Positions 14,834 to 22,147 of a stretch of DNA of 56,933 bases are shown here, in pieces (the stretch's first letter is position 1; every line of letters starts with the position of its first letter). Source of the DNA: a virus; IMG/VR virus record IMGVR_UViG_3300027788_000013, positions 1-56,933 of that record. One strand, given 5' to 3'. The notes under the pieces are model-generated. The model saw only the letters and a list, made by a program, of their open reading frames with translations. It did no database searches and was not told the DNA's origin. Position numbers and translations under genes: made by a program.

Positions 14834-15251
14834 GTTTCTAAAACTAATTGGACGAGAGCGTATTATCTACGATAGAGATAACACAATTCCGTATCTAATT
14901 AGATACTATCTATTTTTAAAAGACAGAAAAAACTTTCCGTTTAATATTACTATGCACAAAGTACTAGTAAGTGACGAACCTACACTACACGATCATCCGT
15001 GGAGTTGGGGAGCATTAATTATTAAAGGTGGCTATTGGGAACACACTTCAGAAGGTAAGTTTTGGCGTGGGCCTGGTAGTATACGTTTTAGAACAGCAAA
15101 AGATTTGCATTGGTTAGAACTTGCTAAAGACGCAGACGGAAACGAAATTCCATGCTGGAGCATTTTTTATATGGGCAAGAAAGCTCAAGAATGGGGTTTT
15201 GTTAAAGATGGTAAATGGATACACAACGAGGATTATTTAAATCATGGGTGA
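14823..15251 (+). CDS. Cupin-fold protein
   Basis: This 142-residue protein has LHDHPWSWGALIIKGGYWE, a cupin motif 1 with His-x-His and a downstream Glu, then HWLEL for motif 2, and a C-terminal PCWSIFYMGKKAQEWGF segment typical of small stand-alone cupins that bind a metal. The reaction is unknown; such proteins range from dioxygenases to sugar epimerases. It sits between small unknowns and the phosphoribosyltransferase, overlapping the latter by eight bases. Confidence 0.75.
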   Translation: MFLKFLKLIGRERIIYDRDNTIPYLIRYYLFLKDRKNFPFNITMHKVLVSDEPTLHDHPWSWGALIIKGGYWEHTSEGKFWRGPGSIRFRTAKDLHWLELAKDADGNEIPCWSIFYMGKKAQEWGFVKDGKWIHNEDYLNHG

Positions 15252-15792
15252 TATTAAGAAACATTATTATAGCTGGGCTGACGTAGAAAAAATGTGTGTA
15301 AGCATTGTTAATCAGATGTACGCTGACAGTTGGCGGCCTGATTACATTGTAGGTCTAACACGAGGCGGAAATGTGCCTGCTACTATTATTAGCAACATGA
15401 CTGGCATACGTTGCGAAGCACTTAAAGTAAGTCTACGTGACGATAACAGTCAAAGCGAAAGCAACTTATGGATGGCAGAAGATGCATACGGATATGCAAG
15501 TGATACAAATATCGGTGGTCCTACTACAGCAAAGAAAATCCTTATTGTAGACGACATTAACGATACTGGTGCTACTTTCAATTGGATCAAGGAAGACTGG
15601 CCTGCTAGTTGTTTGCCTGATGATCCGAGATGGGAGAAAGTTTGGTATAGTAACGTTCGGTTTGCTACCCTAACTAATAATCTAGCAAGTGACGCTACAG
15701 TTCCTGTTAGTTACACATGTCACGAAATAAACAAATTTGAAGAAGATGTTTGGCTTGTTTATCCTTGGGAAAATGTAGGAGAGTACACATGA
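15244..15792 (+). CDS. Type I phosphoribosyltransferase
   Basis: This 182-residue protein has the PRPP-binding loop LIVDDINDTGAT at about residues 100-111, and an upstream LTRGGNVPA loop typical of purine phosphoribosyltransferases (hypoxanthine/xanthine-guanine type). It would join a base to PRPP, giving a nucleotide. In a cluster making deazaguanine bases it might act in purine salvage or on the modified base itself; the latter is inference. It ends in an ATGA overlap with the next gene. Confidence 0.85.
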   Translation: MGDIKKHYYSWADVEKMCVSIVNQMYADSWRPDYIVGLTRGGNVPATIISNMTGIRCEALKVSLRDDNSQSESNLWMAEDAYGYASDTNIGGPTTAKKILIVDDINDTGATFNWIKEDWPASCLPDDPRWEKVWYSNVRFATLTNNLASDATVPVSYTCHEINKFEEDVWLVYPWENVGEYT

Positions 15793-16022
15793 GTTATGAC
15801 GATCAATGCGCAGTAACATGCACACACAACGACAAAGTTGTAGATGCAGAAGTTGGCAATTTTAAATCTAAAGAGTTTGTTGAAGTATATATTGCAACAA
15901 ATAAAATTCACATGCGATGGAATGGTAAAACATACGTCGGCGGAATGGCTGGTATGGAATTTACTACACCGGGTCCAAGAGAATTTAAAGTAAAAACTGG
16001 ACGAGGTCGTTATGAAAGCTGA
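15789..16022 (+). CDS. Small hypothetical protein
   Basis: This 77-residue protein starts at ATG 15789 in an ATGA overlap; GGAGAG lies upstream. A longer frame from 15750 is inside the phosphoribosyltransferase gene. It is probably a small beta-rich fold, with VEVYIATNKIHMRWNGKTY and a closing EFKVKTGRGRYE. No motif is recognised. It overlaps the HIT-protein start by 11 bases. Confidence 0.65.
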   Translation: MSYDDQCAVTCTHNDKVVDAEVGNFKSKEFVEVYIATNKIHMRWNGKTYVGGMAGMEFTTPGPREFKVKTGRGRYES

Positions 16023-16386
16023 TACATTAGAGTTAGCAAAAAGCGAAGGCCGTGCTCCTTGGAATGACATTGAAATTGACACTAGAGATTTTACAGTGTT
16101 TCGTGACAAGTATCCGGTTACTGAAGGTCACACATTAATTGTACCTAAAACAGCAGACAGTGAAGGCATTATGAAATGTTTTAACTTTGCTGTTACTATG
16201 GGGTACGATAACGTAATCAGTGATAAGACTAATATCACAGGTTACAATATTGGTTTAAATGTAGGTGAGAGTGCAGGACAAACTGTTATGTATCCGCATG
16301 TACATTTAATCTTTCGTAGAGACGGTGATACGGAAGATCCTAAGGGCGGCGTTCGAGGCGTCATTCCGTCAAAACAACAATACTAA
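16012..16386 (+). CDS. HIT-family nucleotide hydrolase-like protein
   Basis: This 124-residue protein matches the histidine-triad family: an N-terminal FTVFRDKYPVTEGHTLIVPK, then NVGESAGQTVMYPHVHLIF, and the C-terminal GGVRGVIPSKQQY. Family members hydrolyse dinucleotide polyphosphates or nucleoside phosphoramidates. The triad His-x-His-x-His is here Tyr94-x-His96-x-His98, so the first His is lost while the usual catalytic His of the centre (His96) remains. Activity may be altered. It overlaps the previous gene. Confidence 0.8.
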   Translation: MKADTLELAKSEGRAPWNDIEIDTRDFTVFRDKYPVTEGHTLIVPKTADSEGIMKCFNFAVTMGYDNVISDKTNITGYNIGLNVGESAGQTVMYPHVHLIFRRDGDTEDPKGGVRGVIPSKQQY

Positions 16387-16399
16387 AAAAGGAAAGGGT

Positions 16400-16606
16400 A
16401 TGGAATTGAGACAGCAAATGATTAATGCAGCACGTAAACACGCTGAAGCTGAAATTGAACTACACAAAACAAATGTAGAAGTATACATGCAGAAAGTTGT
16501 AGGTATTGGAGAACATTCGGATATTATCGAAACGATCCAAAAAGAACTAGATAAAATGGCTTCTGCACACGATCGTCTAGAAATGTTAGACAAATATTTT
16601 GTCTAA
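16400..16606 (+). CDS. Small conserved helical protein
   Basis: This 68-residue protein starts at ATG 16400 behind GGAAAGG; an upstream in-frame extension from 16325 belongs to the HIT gene region. It contains ELRQQMINAARKHAEAEIE and a segment VGIGEHSDIIETIQKEL, then LDKYF, a pattern I know from cyanophages and related phages. Likely a short coiled-coil. Function unknown. Confidence 0.7.
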   Translation: MELRQQMINAARKHAEAEIELHKTNVEVYMQKVVGIGEHSDIIETIQKELDKMASAHDRLEMLDKYFV

Positions 16607-16787
16607 GCAATGGACAGTTAAAGTAGAAGAAGACCCGGAGACAGGAGAGGTAATTTTACCTTTTCCGCCGGATCTTCTCAGCCAAATGGGATGGGATTTT
16701 GGTGATACTCTTATTTGGGATGACAATCTTAATGGCACCTTTTCAATAAAGAAAAAGGTTGACAACACCGATGAAAAGAAGGTATAA
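16599..16787 (+). CDS. AbrB/MazE-like small DNA-binding-type protein
   Basis: This 62-residue protein starts with TTG at 16599, overlapping the previous stop by eight bases. The stretch PETGEVILPFPPDLLSQMG, then WDFGDTLIWDD, has the swapped-hairpin look of AbrB/SpoVT or MazE antitoxin domains: an ILPFP strand followed by LGWxxGD. No toxin gene accompanies it. It may be a small regulator, but DNA binding is inferred. Its 3' end contains the -35 box of the queE promoter. Confidence 0.6.
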   Translation: MSKQWTVKVEEDPETGEVILPFPPDLLSQMGWDFGDTLIWDDNLNGTFSIKKKVDNTDEKKV

Positions 16788-16788
16788 T
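16759..16788 (+). promoter_or_regulatory. Consensus sigma70 promoter for queE, leaderless geometry
   Basis: TTGACA (16759-16764), 18-base spacer, TATAAT (16783-16788). ATG 16795 is six bases beyond the -10, the same geometry as at 5622-5636, so the transcript probably starts at the ATG. Confidence 0.8.
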
Positions 16789-16794
16789 AGTAGT

Positions 16795-17718
16795 ATGAAT
16801 GAAACAATCGCAACTACCGAAGATACTAAGAAGTATTACTACAGTGAAATTTTTCACAGTATTCAAGGTGAAGGACAATACACTGGTGTTCCTACTGCTT
16901 GGATTAGATTCTTTTTATGTAACTTGCAATGTAACGGGTTTGGACAATTAGATCCAACTAATCCTGATACATACGAACTTCCGTTTGAAACTTTTGATTT
17001 ATCTAAAATTGATAAAGTAGAAGACTTACCTGTTTGGGATAAAGGTTGTGACAGCAGTTACACATGGGCTAAACGATATAAACACTTAATGGGGCAAGAA
17101 ACTCCTAAGGCATTAGCACATAAGATTATTGATATCTTAAAAACAGAGAGTAACCCGGAAGGGTTATTCTTACATCCTGTATCGCAACAGAGGCAACACT
17201 TCTGTGTTACAGGCGGCGAACCTATGATGCCACAAAGTCAGAAAGCGTTTATAGGTATTATGCGAGAGCTTAAAGCACAAAATAATTTACCCGCTAGTAT
17301 TACATTTGAAACTAACGGTACACAAAATCTTACACAAGAGTTTATTAACTTCTGGCAACAAGAAACAGAAATTGAATTATTCTTTAGTGTATCACCTAAA
17401 CTGTTTAGCACATCAGGCGAACTTGCTAAGAAAGCAATTAGACCCGAAGTAGTTGAGCAGTATCGTAAATTATCTAGCAAAGGACAATTAAAGTTTGTTG
17501 TTGGTAGTTTACAACGTGAGTGGGATGACATGGAGGCAGCTATAGCACAATTTCGTGAAGTAGATGTTGACTTTCCTATTTGGGTAATGCCCGTTGGTGC
17601 TAGAGAAGAAGAACAAACCGCAACCGCAGGGCATGTTGCAAAAATGGCATTTCAGAAAGGTTATAATGTAGCTGCTAGAGTACATGTATACTTATTTGGT
17701 AATGCAATTGGAACTTAA
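16795..17718 (+). CDS. queE: QueE-like 7-carboxy-7-deazaguanine synthase (radical SAM)
   Basis: This 307-residue protein begins with YYYSEIFHSIQGEGQYTG, the hallmark of QueE, and has FCVTGGEPMM, the SAM-binding GGE motif. QueE rearranges 6-carboxytetrahydropterin to 7-carboxy-7-deazaguanine. The iron-sulfur cysteines appear as Cys42, Cys46 and Cys85: the normal CxxxCxxC is split, with 38 residues between the second and third. I associate that with phage QueE proteins. Start ATG 16795 was chosen because the frame from 16759 begins within the promoter and lacks homology. It is likely leaderless. Confidence 0.88.
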   Translation: MNETIATTEDTKKYYYSEIFHSIQGEGQYTGVPTAWIRFFLCNLQCNGFGQLDPTNPDTYELPFETFDLSKIDKVEDLPVWDKGCDSSYTWAKRYKHLMGQETPKALAHKIIDILKTESNPEGLFLHPVSQQRQHFCVTGGEPMMPQSQKAFIGIMRELKAQNNLPASITFETNGTQNLTQEFINFWQQETEIELFFSVSPKLFSTSGELAKKAIRPEVVEQYRKLSSKGQLKFVVGSLQREWDDMEAAIAQFREVDVDFPIWVMPVGAREEEQTATAGHVAKMAFQKGYNVAARVHVYLFGNAIGT

Positions 17719-17727
17719 GGAGAATAT

Positions 17728-18108
17728 ATGTCATTTTTAACAAAAATACTTGGCTTAGATAAAATTAAAGAAATTAACAAAGCTAAAGACGAAGAACAGA
17801 ATAAACTGCTTAGTGCTAAAGATTTAGCAACTAAAAAGAAGCAACCGTGGGTAGGTGTAATTGATACACACATTAATAAAGATAATGTAAAGAACGGGTT
17901 CTTTGAACTCGACTGGAATGATCTGTTTATTAAACGTTTGATCAAAGAAGGATACGGAGTTGACAATGACAAGCATGAAGAAATTGTTGATCGATGGTTT
18001 CGTGAACTATGTGCTAACGTAGTTGTTGATGGTGACTTTGGCGGGCCTTTAGATGGTCTTCAAACTGGCAACATTGATATTAACAATGTAAAAAGAAATA
18101 ATGATTGA
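17728..18108 (+). CDS. Conserved hypothetical phage protein
   Basis: This 126-residue protein has AAGGAG upstream. The charged N-terminal helix is followed by QPWVGVIDTHINKDNVKNGF then ELDWNDLFIKRL, a pattern I recognise from T4-like marine phages. It contains no catalytic motif that I can see. The frame ends inside the region of the promoter for the exonuclease gene. Function unknown. Confidence 0.7.
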   Translation: MSFLTKILGLDKIKEINKAKDEEQNKLLSAKDLATKKKQPWVGVIDTHINKDNVKNGFFELDWNDLFIKRLIKEGYGVDNDKHEEIVDRWFRELCANVVVDGDFGGPLDGLQTGNIDINNVKRNND

Positions 18109-18133
18109 CATTGTGCGTAAAAGAGCGTATAAT
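18105..18133 (+). promoter_or_regulatory. Consensus sigma70 promoter for the exonuclease operon
   Basis: TTGACA (18105-18110), 17-base spacer, TATAAT (18128-18133). Start near 18140 leaves a leader of about 20 bases with AAAGGC before ATG 18162. Confidence 0.85.
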
Positions 18134-18161
18134 AACACTATAAACAATTAAAGGCAACGTA

Positions 18162-19151
18162 ATGACACATATTATAGTAGATACAGCAAATACATTTTTC
18201 CGTGCAAGACACGTTATTAATGGTAGTGCAGACATTAAGTTAGGTATGGCTTTTCATATTACACTTAACAGTATTAAGAAAGCATGGCAAGACTTCGATG
18301 GCACTCATGTTATATTCTGCTTAGAAGGTCGTAGTTGGCGCAAAGACTATTACGAGCCTTACAAACGTAATAGAAGTGATGCTCGTGCAGCACATAACGA
18401 ACAACAGCAAGAAGAAGAAAAGATCTTTTGGGAAGCGTTCGATACATTTAAAGACTTTGTTACAGATAAGACTAACTGTACTGTTATGCAACACAAACAG
18501 CTAGAAGCAGATGATCTTATTGCAGGTTGGGTACAAGCACATCCTGATGTTGATCATGTTATTATTAGTACAGATACAGACTTTCAGCAACTAGTTGCAC
18601 CTAACTGTAAACTGTATAATGGTGTACAAGAAGTAACAACTACACACAAAGGCTTCTTTGATAAGAAAGGCAAGTTTGTTATTGATAATAAAACTAAGCT
18701 GCCTAAAGCTATTCCAGATCCTCAATGGTTATTGTTTGAAAAGTGTATGCGTGGTGACACAAGTGATAATGTGTTTAGTGCTTACCCTGGTGTACGTAAG
18801 AAAGGCACTAAGAACAAAGTTGGTTTAACTGAAGCGTTTGAAGATAAGACTACAAAAGGTTACAACTGGAATAACTTGATGTTGCAACGTTGGGTAGATC
18901 ATAACGGTGCAGAACATCGTGTACTAGACGATTACGAACGTAACCGTGTACTAATTGATTTATCAATGCAACCTAGTAACATTAGAACTATTATTAATGA
19001 TGTAATTGAAGAAGCAATGGTTGCTAACAAGGACGTTAGTCAAGTTGGTATTAGGCTAATGAAGTTCTGTCATTTATATGACTTAAAAAGAATTACAGAT
19101 CAGGCGCAGGCATATGCTGAGCCATTAAATGCGAGGTATAACACAGTATGA
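18162..19151 (+). CDS. rnh: 5'-3' exonuclease / RNase H of the FEN family (T4 Rnh-like)
   Basis: This 329-residue protein, slightly longer than T4 RNase H (305), shows the FEN-family acidic clusters: VDTANTFFRAR at the N-terminus, LEADDLIAGW and STDTDFQQL centrally, and MRGDTSDNV. YEPYKRNR matches the helical-arch base. It should remove RNA primers and flaps during lagging-strand replication. It has its own consensus promoter and overlaps the next gene by four bases (ATGA). Confidence 0.88.
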   Translation: MTHIIVDTANTFFRARHVINGSADIKLGMAFHITLNSIKKAWQDFDGTHVIFCLEGRSWRKDYYEPYKRNRSDARAAHNEQQQEEEKIFWEAFDTFKDFVTDKTNCTVMQHKQLEADDLIAGWVQAHPDVDHVIISTDTDFQQLVAPNCKLYNGVQEVTTTHKGFFDKKGKFVIDNKTKLPKAIPDPQWLLFEKCMRGDTSDNVFSAYPGVRKKGTKNKVGLTEAFEDKTTKGYNWNNLMLQRWVDHNGAEHRVLDDYERNRVLIDLSMQPSNIRTIINDVIEEAMVANKDVSQVGIRLMKFCHLYDLKRITDQAQAYAEPLNARYNTV

Positions 19152-19624
19152 CACTAGACCTAAAAGCAAAACCCATTTTAGATGGAAAGTTTTGGATTGT
19201 AGAAAATGCAGGACAAAAAGTAGGAACACTTAGAAAGAACGAAGACAAGTTTGTTTTTAGTAACGAACACGGTGTTAAGTTCTATAATAGTAAATCAAGC
19301 ATTGTAAAAGAGTACGGAAAAGACTTTTTTGTTGCTAAGATTATAAAAGAAGCTACAGATGCTTTACCTAACGAAGTACAAGGGTATAAGTGTAGCACTT
19401 CACCGCATAACTCAATGTATGATATACAGAAACGTTTGCCACTGTTTACAAAAAGTAAAGACTCAAAGAGTTTGTACTGTGCAGGCTATTATGTAATTAA
19501 ATTCGATAAAGGTTGGGTTAAATCATTCTGTCCTAAGCTCATTACACTGCAACGATATGCGTATAAAGGGCCATTTAAGACTGATTTAGAAATGAAACAG
19601 GTGCTATCAAATGTCAACAAGTAA
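19148..19624 (+). CDS. Conserved hypothetical protein
   Basis: This 158-residue protein follows the exonuclease in an ATGA overlap. It is basic, with alternating strands and a central GYKCSTSPHNSMYDIQKRLP, then YCAGYYVIKFDKGW. I know similar proteins next to RNase H in T4-like marine phages. It may be a small DNA-binding protein; no motif proves it. It overlaps the next gene by 14 bases. Confidence 0.7.
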   Translation: MTLDLKAKPILDGKFWIVENAGQKVGTLRKNEDKFVFSNEHGVKFYNSKSSIVKEYGKDFFVAKIIKEATDALPNEVQGYKCSTSPHNSMYDIQKRLPLFTKSKDSKSLYCAGYYVIKFDKGWVKSFCPKLITLQRYAYKGPFKTDLEMKQVLSNVNK

Positions 19625-19859
19625 CCTTCCTCAATCGCTTCCCAGCATAGAGAAGGTGCTACAACGTATTGCTGTTGCAGAGCAAACTCATCAAAAAGAA
19701 GTAAGAATTACTATTGCTGAAGCAAGAGCATTGACACTTGAATTATCGTTGTTTACGGCTAAGCTAGGCGTGGTTGTTACAGACATTAACGAACAATTAA
19801 AGCAGATTAGACAAAATAGTGAGCAAGTAGACGTAAAGTTTGAAGGCGGACAGTTCTAA
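19611..19859 (+). CDS. Small conserved coiled-coil protein
   Basis: This 82-residue, nearly all-helical protein contains SIEKVLQRIAVAEQTHQ and ITIAEARALTLELSL, and ends VDVKFEGGQF. Marine T4-like phages have very similar proteins. The heptad-like leucines suggest a dimer. Function unknown. Confidence 0.7.
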   Translation: MSTSNLPQSLPSIEKVLQRIAVAEQTHQKEVRITIAEARALTLELSLFTAKLGVVVTDINEQLKQIRQNSEQVDVKFEGGQF

Positions 19860-19871
19860 AAAAGGATAAAT

Positions 19872-19905
19872 ATATACGTAGTTAATTAAAAAGGGTTACG
19901 TATAT
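19872..19905 (+). promoter_or_regulatory. Inverted repeat spanning a start codon
   Basis: ATATACGTA (19872-19880) pairs with TACGTATAT (19897-19905). The 16-base loop carries AAGGG, the likely ribosome binding site, and the 3' arm covers the first two bases of ATG 19904. The hairpin could modulate translation. Confidence 0.45.
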
Positions 19906-20188
19906 GAGCAGGCCAAAACCAAATGTTATTCTCGAACATATCAATCGAGAAACATATAAAGCAGAACAAATCTTAGAGAGCGAAGCAATTTGGGCGGTCT
20001 TCTATAAAGGAAAACCGTTTAACTTAAAAAGCGGAAGTATGGTGTCTAGTTACCCGGGACCTAAATATAAAAAGGTGTCTTTTTCTAATCCTGGACATGC
20101 TAGAAACTTAGCAAAGAAATTAAACTCAATGTTTAATACTACTGAATTTAAAGTCTACACACTAACTTCTGGAGCGGTGGAAGAGTAA
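19904..20188 (+). CDS. Small conserved hypothetical protein
   Basis: This 94-residue protein contains AIWAVFYKGKPFNLKS and YPGPKYKKVSFSNPGHARN, both familiar from T4-like marine phages, and ends with a short acidic tail. It is basic overall. The start codon lies within an inverted repeat (19872-19905). Function unknown. Confidence 0.7.
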   Translation: MSRPKPNVILEHINRETYKAEQILESEAIWAVFYKGKPFNLKSGSMVSSYPGPKYKKVSFSNPGHARNLAKKLNSMFNTTEFKVYTLTSGAVEE

Positions 20189-20192
20189 TGGT

Positions 20193-20597
20193 ATGGATCA
20201 CAAAGACAATTACACTAGGGTTTTTTTAAAAGCAGCAGGGTTGTCAGCGGGAACAGAAGACATCAAAGAAAAGAAACCTCAATGGTGGTGGAATGTAAGA
20301 AGTAAATCCAATGGTGGTTTAAGATTAACAGATGATGCTGTTACATTTATACATGATGTTGCACAGATTAAAACATATCAAGTAAAATTTCCAAAACAGT
20401 TTAAAATTACACCACAAGTACTTTTATGGCTTGACAATTTTATCGAATCGCCGTATTATATAACTAAGACGTCTATTAGTGTGCTTAAAGAGAAGTCAGC
20501 GTTTGAATTATATCTGTTTAGTGGCGATATAAGTAAAATGGGCTATAACAAAGCATTAGCTAAAAGAATTACTGAAGAAACTAAGAACCAAGATTAA
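20193..20597 (+). CDS. Conserved hypothetical protein
   Basis: This 134-residue protein starts four bases after the previous gene. Landmarks are KKPQWWWNVRSKSNGGLRL, ITPQVLLWLDNFIESPYYI and FELYLFSGDISKMGYNK. Similar proteins occur in cyanophages. The WWWN and PQVLLWLD segments suggest a winged-helix-like fold, but this is uncertain. Function unknown. Confidence 0.7.
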   Translation: MDHKDNYTRVFLKAAGLSAGTEDIKEKKPQWWWNVRSKSNGGLRLTDDAVTFIHDVAQIKTYQVKFPKQFKITPQVLLWLDNFIESPYYITKTSISVLKEKSAFELYLFSGDISKMGYNKALAKRITEETKNQD

Positions 20598-20617
20598 CTC
20601 CCATTAACTGAGCATAT

Positions 20618-20625
20618 TATAAATA
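20618..20625 (+). promoter_or_regulatory. T4-type late promoter box TATAAATA
   Basis: TATAAATA, the exact T4 late -10 consensus, lies in the 35-base gap before ATG 20633. The predicted start would be almost at the ATG, so it may serve this gene as a leaderless transcript or use an internal ATG. Confidence 0.5.
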
Positions 20626-20632
20626 TTATACA

Positions 20633-20902
20633 ATGATTGAACTTAATCCATTAGACGTACTAAGATCTAGAGAAGTAAAGAGCATGCCTCCGCACTTTTC
20701 TACCATGAAGATATCTGATAATGAAAGATATGATTATCAAATTATTGATTGGATCAAAGAAAAAACTATCGGAAGGTTTAGCATTAATGCATACCCTAAC
20801 GTTAGTAGTAACCAATTCAAAACATCTACATTTGTAGGGTTTGAAGAAGAAAAAGAGTTAACGTATTTTATGTTAGCTTGTCCATACTTAAGGAGAAACT
20901 AG
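20633..20902 (+). CDS. Small hypothetical protein
   Basis: This 89-residue protein has no ribosome binding site at ATG 20633. An internal ATG at 20684, preceded by GAGAAGTAAAGAG, is an alternative start. The body contains MKISDNERYDYQIIDWIKE and TFVGFEEEKELTYFML. No domain is recognised. It ends one base before the next ATG. Confidence 0.6.
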   Translation: MIELNPLDVLRSREVKSMPPHFSTMKISDNERYDYQIIDWIKEKTIGRFSINAYPNVSSNQFKTSTFVGFEEEKELTYFMLACPYLRRN

Positions 20903-20903
20903 A

Positions 20904-21173
20904 ATGGCTGAAGAAACAAAAGACCCAGTAGCTACAGAAGCACCAGTTGGTGGTCCTGTTCCTACTCCCCAAGCAGATGCTCCAGCAGCACCTGACTTAA
21001 ACATTAGTGACTTAACTGCTGTAAAAAGCATTATTGAAGTTGCAACACAACGAGGTGCTTTTAAAGCTGCAGAACTTGAAGCAGTAGGTAAAGCATTTAA
21101 TAAATTGTCAACGTTTTTAGATCACGTTGTTTCACAACAACAGAAAGATCAAGGAGAAGCAGATAATGGCTAG
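20904..21173 (+). CDS. Small conserved Ala/Pro-rich protein
   Basis: This 89-residue protein has a disordered Ala/Pro-rich first third, then DLTAVKSIIEVATQRGAFKAAELEAVGKAFNKL, a helical segment found in many T4-like marine phages. GGAG lies upstream of the ATG. It overlaps the next gene by eight bases. Function unknown. Confidence 0.7.
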   Translation: MAEETKDPVATEAPVGGPVPTPQADAPAAPDLNISDLTAVKSIIEVATQRGAFKAAELEAVGKAFNKLSTFLDHVVSQQQKDQGEADNG

Positions 21174-21804
21174 AAATATTAAACATGTTGGAAAGATGAC
21201 TAATACCGGTGACCATGTTGCTGTTGTATTTAGAACTCTTCCAGGAGAATCAGATAACGCACTAGTATTGCAAACAGCAACACTACCTGATAACTATCAC
21301 GATAGCTTAATGAAGCTTATCGAAACAGACCAAGCACAAGAAGCGTTTGAACTAGGTGAGTTTATGTTTAGAAACTCTTTTCCAGACGGACGTCCTATGC
21401 TTCAAGCAATGCAGGCAGACAATCGTCTTAAGAAAGTTCCAACAGCGAACGTTACTATGACACCAACGTCTGTTCAAGCAATTCAATTAAATGAATTAAA
21501 TGGATTTATTGCTGAACAAAAAAATTGTGCTATTGACGACTTGCATACATTTGTAAGCGGTGCTCCAAAAGCTCAAAGAGACAATAGTCTAGAGCCTAAG
21601 AAAGCTGCTCCAATTGCAGAAGCTGCTCCAGTTACACAAGCATCAGATAACGGTGTATTGAGTGATGATGATCTTGCTAAGTCATTTAGATCACAAGCTG
21701 ATAGACTCAGCAAAGAAGCTGCTGAATTAAGACGCCAAGCAGAAGACCTAGTTCCAACTAAGCGTAAAGCTAAGACGGCAACTAAAGTGTCTGAGAGTGT
21801 CTAG
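21166..21804 (+). CDS. Conserved hypothetical phage protein
   Basis: This 212-residue protein starts at ATG 21166 behind AAGGAG; an upstream in-frame ATG at 21127 lies inside the previous gene. The N-terminal half, with HVAVVFRTLPGESDNALVLQ and LPDNYHDSLMKLIET, is a domain I recognise from T4-like marine phages, probably virion- or head-related. The C-terminal half is Ala/Lys-rich with a helix of acidic and basic repeats. Function unknown. Confidence 0.7.
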   Translation: MARNIKHVGKMTNTGDHVAVVFRTLPGESDNALVLQTATLPDNYHDSLMKLIETDQAQEAFELGEFMFRNSFPDGRPMLQAMQADNRLKKVPTANVTMTPTSVQAIQLNELNGFIAEQKNCAIDDLHTFVSGAPKAQRDNSLEPKKAAPIAEAAPVTQASDNGVLSDDDLAKSFRSQADRLSKEAAELRRQAEDLVPTKRKAKTATKVSESV

Positions 21805-22105
21805 CAAACAGTACTTTCGTCCACCGAAGCATCTGGTCAAGGAATGGCCAGAAGTGTTCGACGACCTCTATATGAATACTATGCCCGTTGCGTATTTGGA
21901 TGCAATGCTATTAGAATTTAATGATGGAAGGATTTGGGAGATTAACATCAAAGAACATCTTGTTCAAGATGACCCAGATTCTGTAGCAAAAAAATTGCTA
22001 CAAACAATGAATGAATATAAAGATTCTATAAAGAAGGTAGATTTTAAAATTAATATAGATCTTCTTAAGAAAGAGATTCAAGATCGAACAAATAAACTAT
22101 TGTAG
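21797..22105 (+). CDS. Conserved hypothetical phage protein
   Basis: This 102-residue protein uses GTG 21797, overlapping the previous stop. It contains YFRPPKHLVKEWPEVFDDLYMNTMP and LEFNDGRIWEIN, a pattern well known among T4-like marine phages. Last plus-strand gene, followed at once by a terminator. Confidence 0.75.
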   Translation: MSSKQYFRPPKHLVKEWPEVFDDLYMNTMPVAYLDAMLLEFNDGRIWEINIKEHLVQDDPDSVAKKLLQTMNEYKDSIKKVDFKINIDLLKKEIQDRTNKLL

Positions 22106-22120
22106 TTTCTCAAATTAAAG

Positions 22121-22147
22121 AGCTAGTAGAAATACTAGCTTTTTTTT
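22121..22147 (+). terminator. Rho-independent terminator at the strand convergence
   Basis: AGCTAGTA (22121-22128) pairs perfectly with TACTAGCT (22133-22140) around a GAAA loop, followed by eight or nine T. It ends the plus-strand run. The minus-strand dehydrogenase gene stops within its T-tract. Confidence 0.9.
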
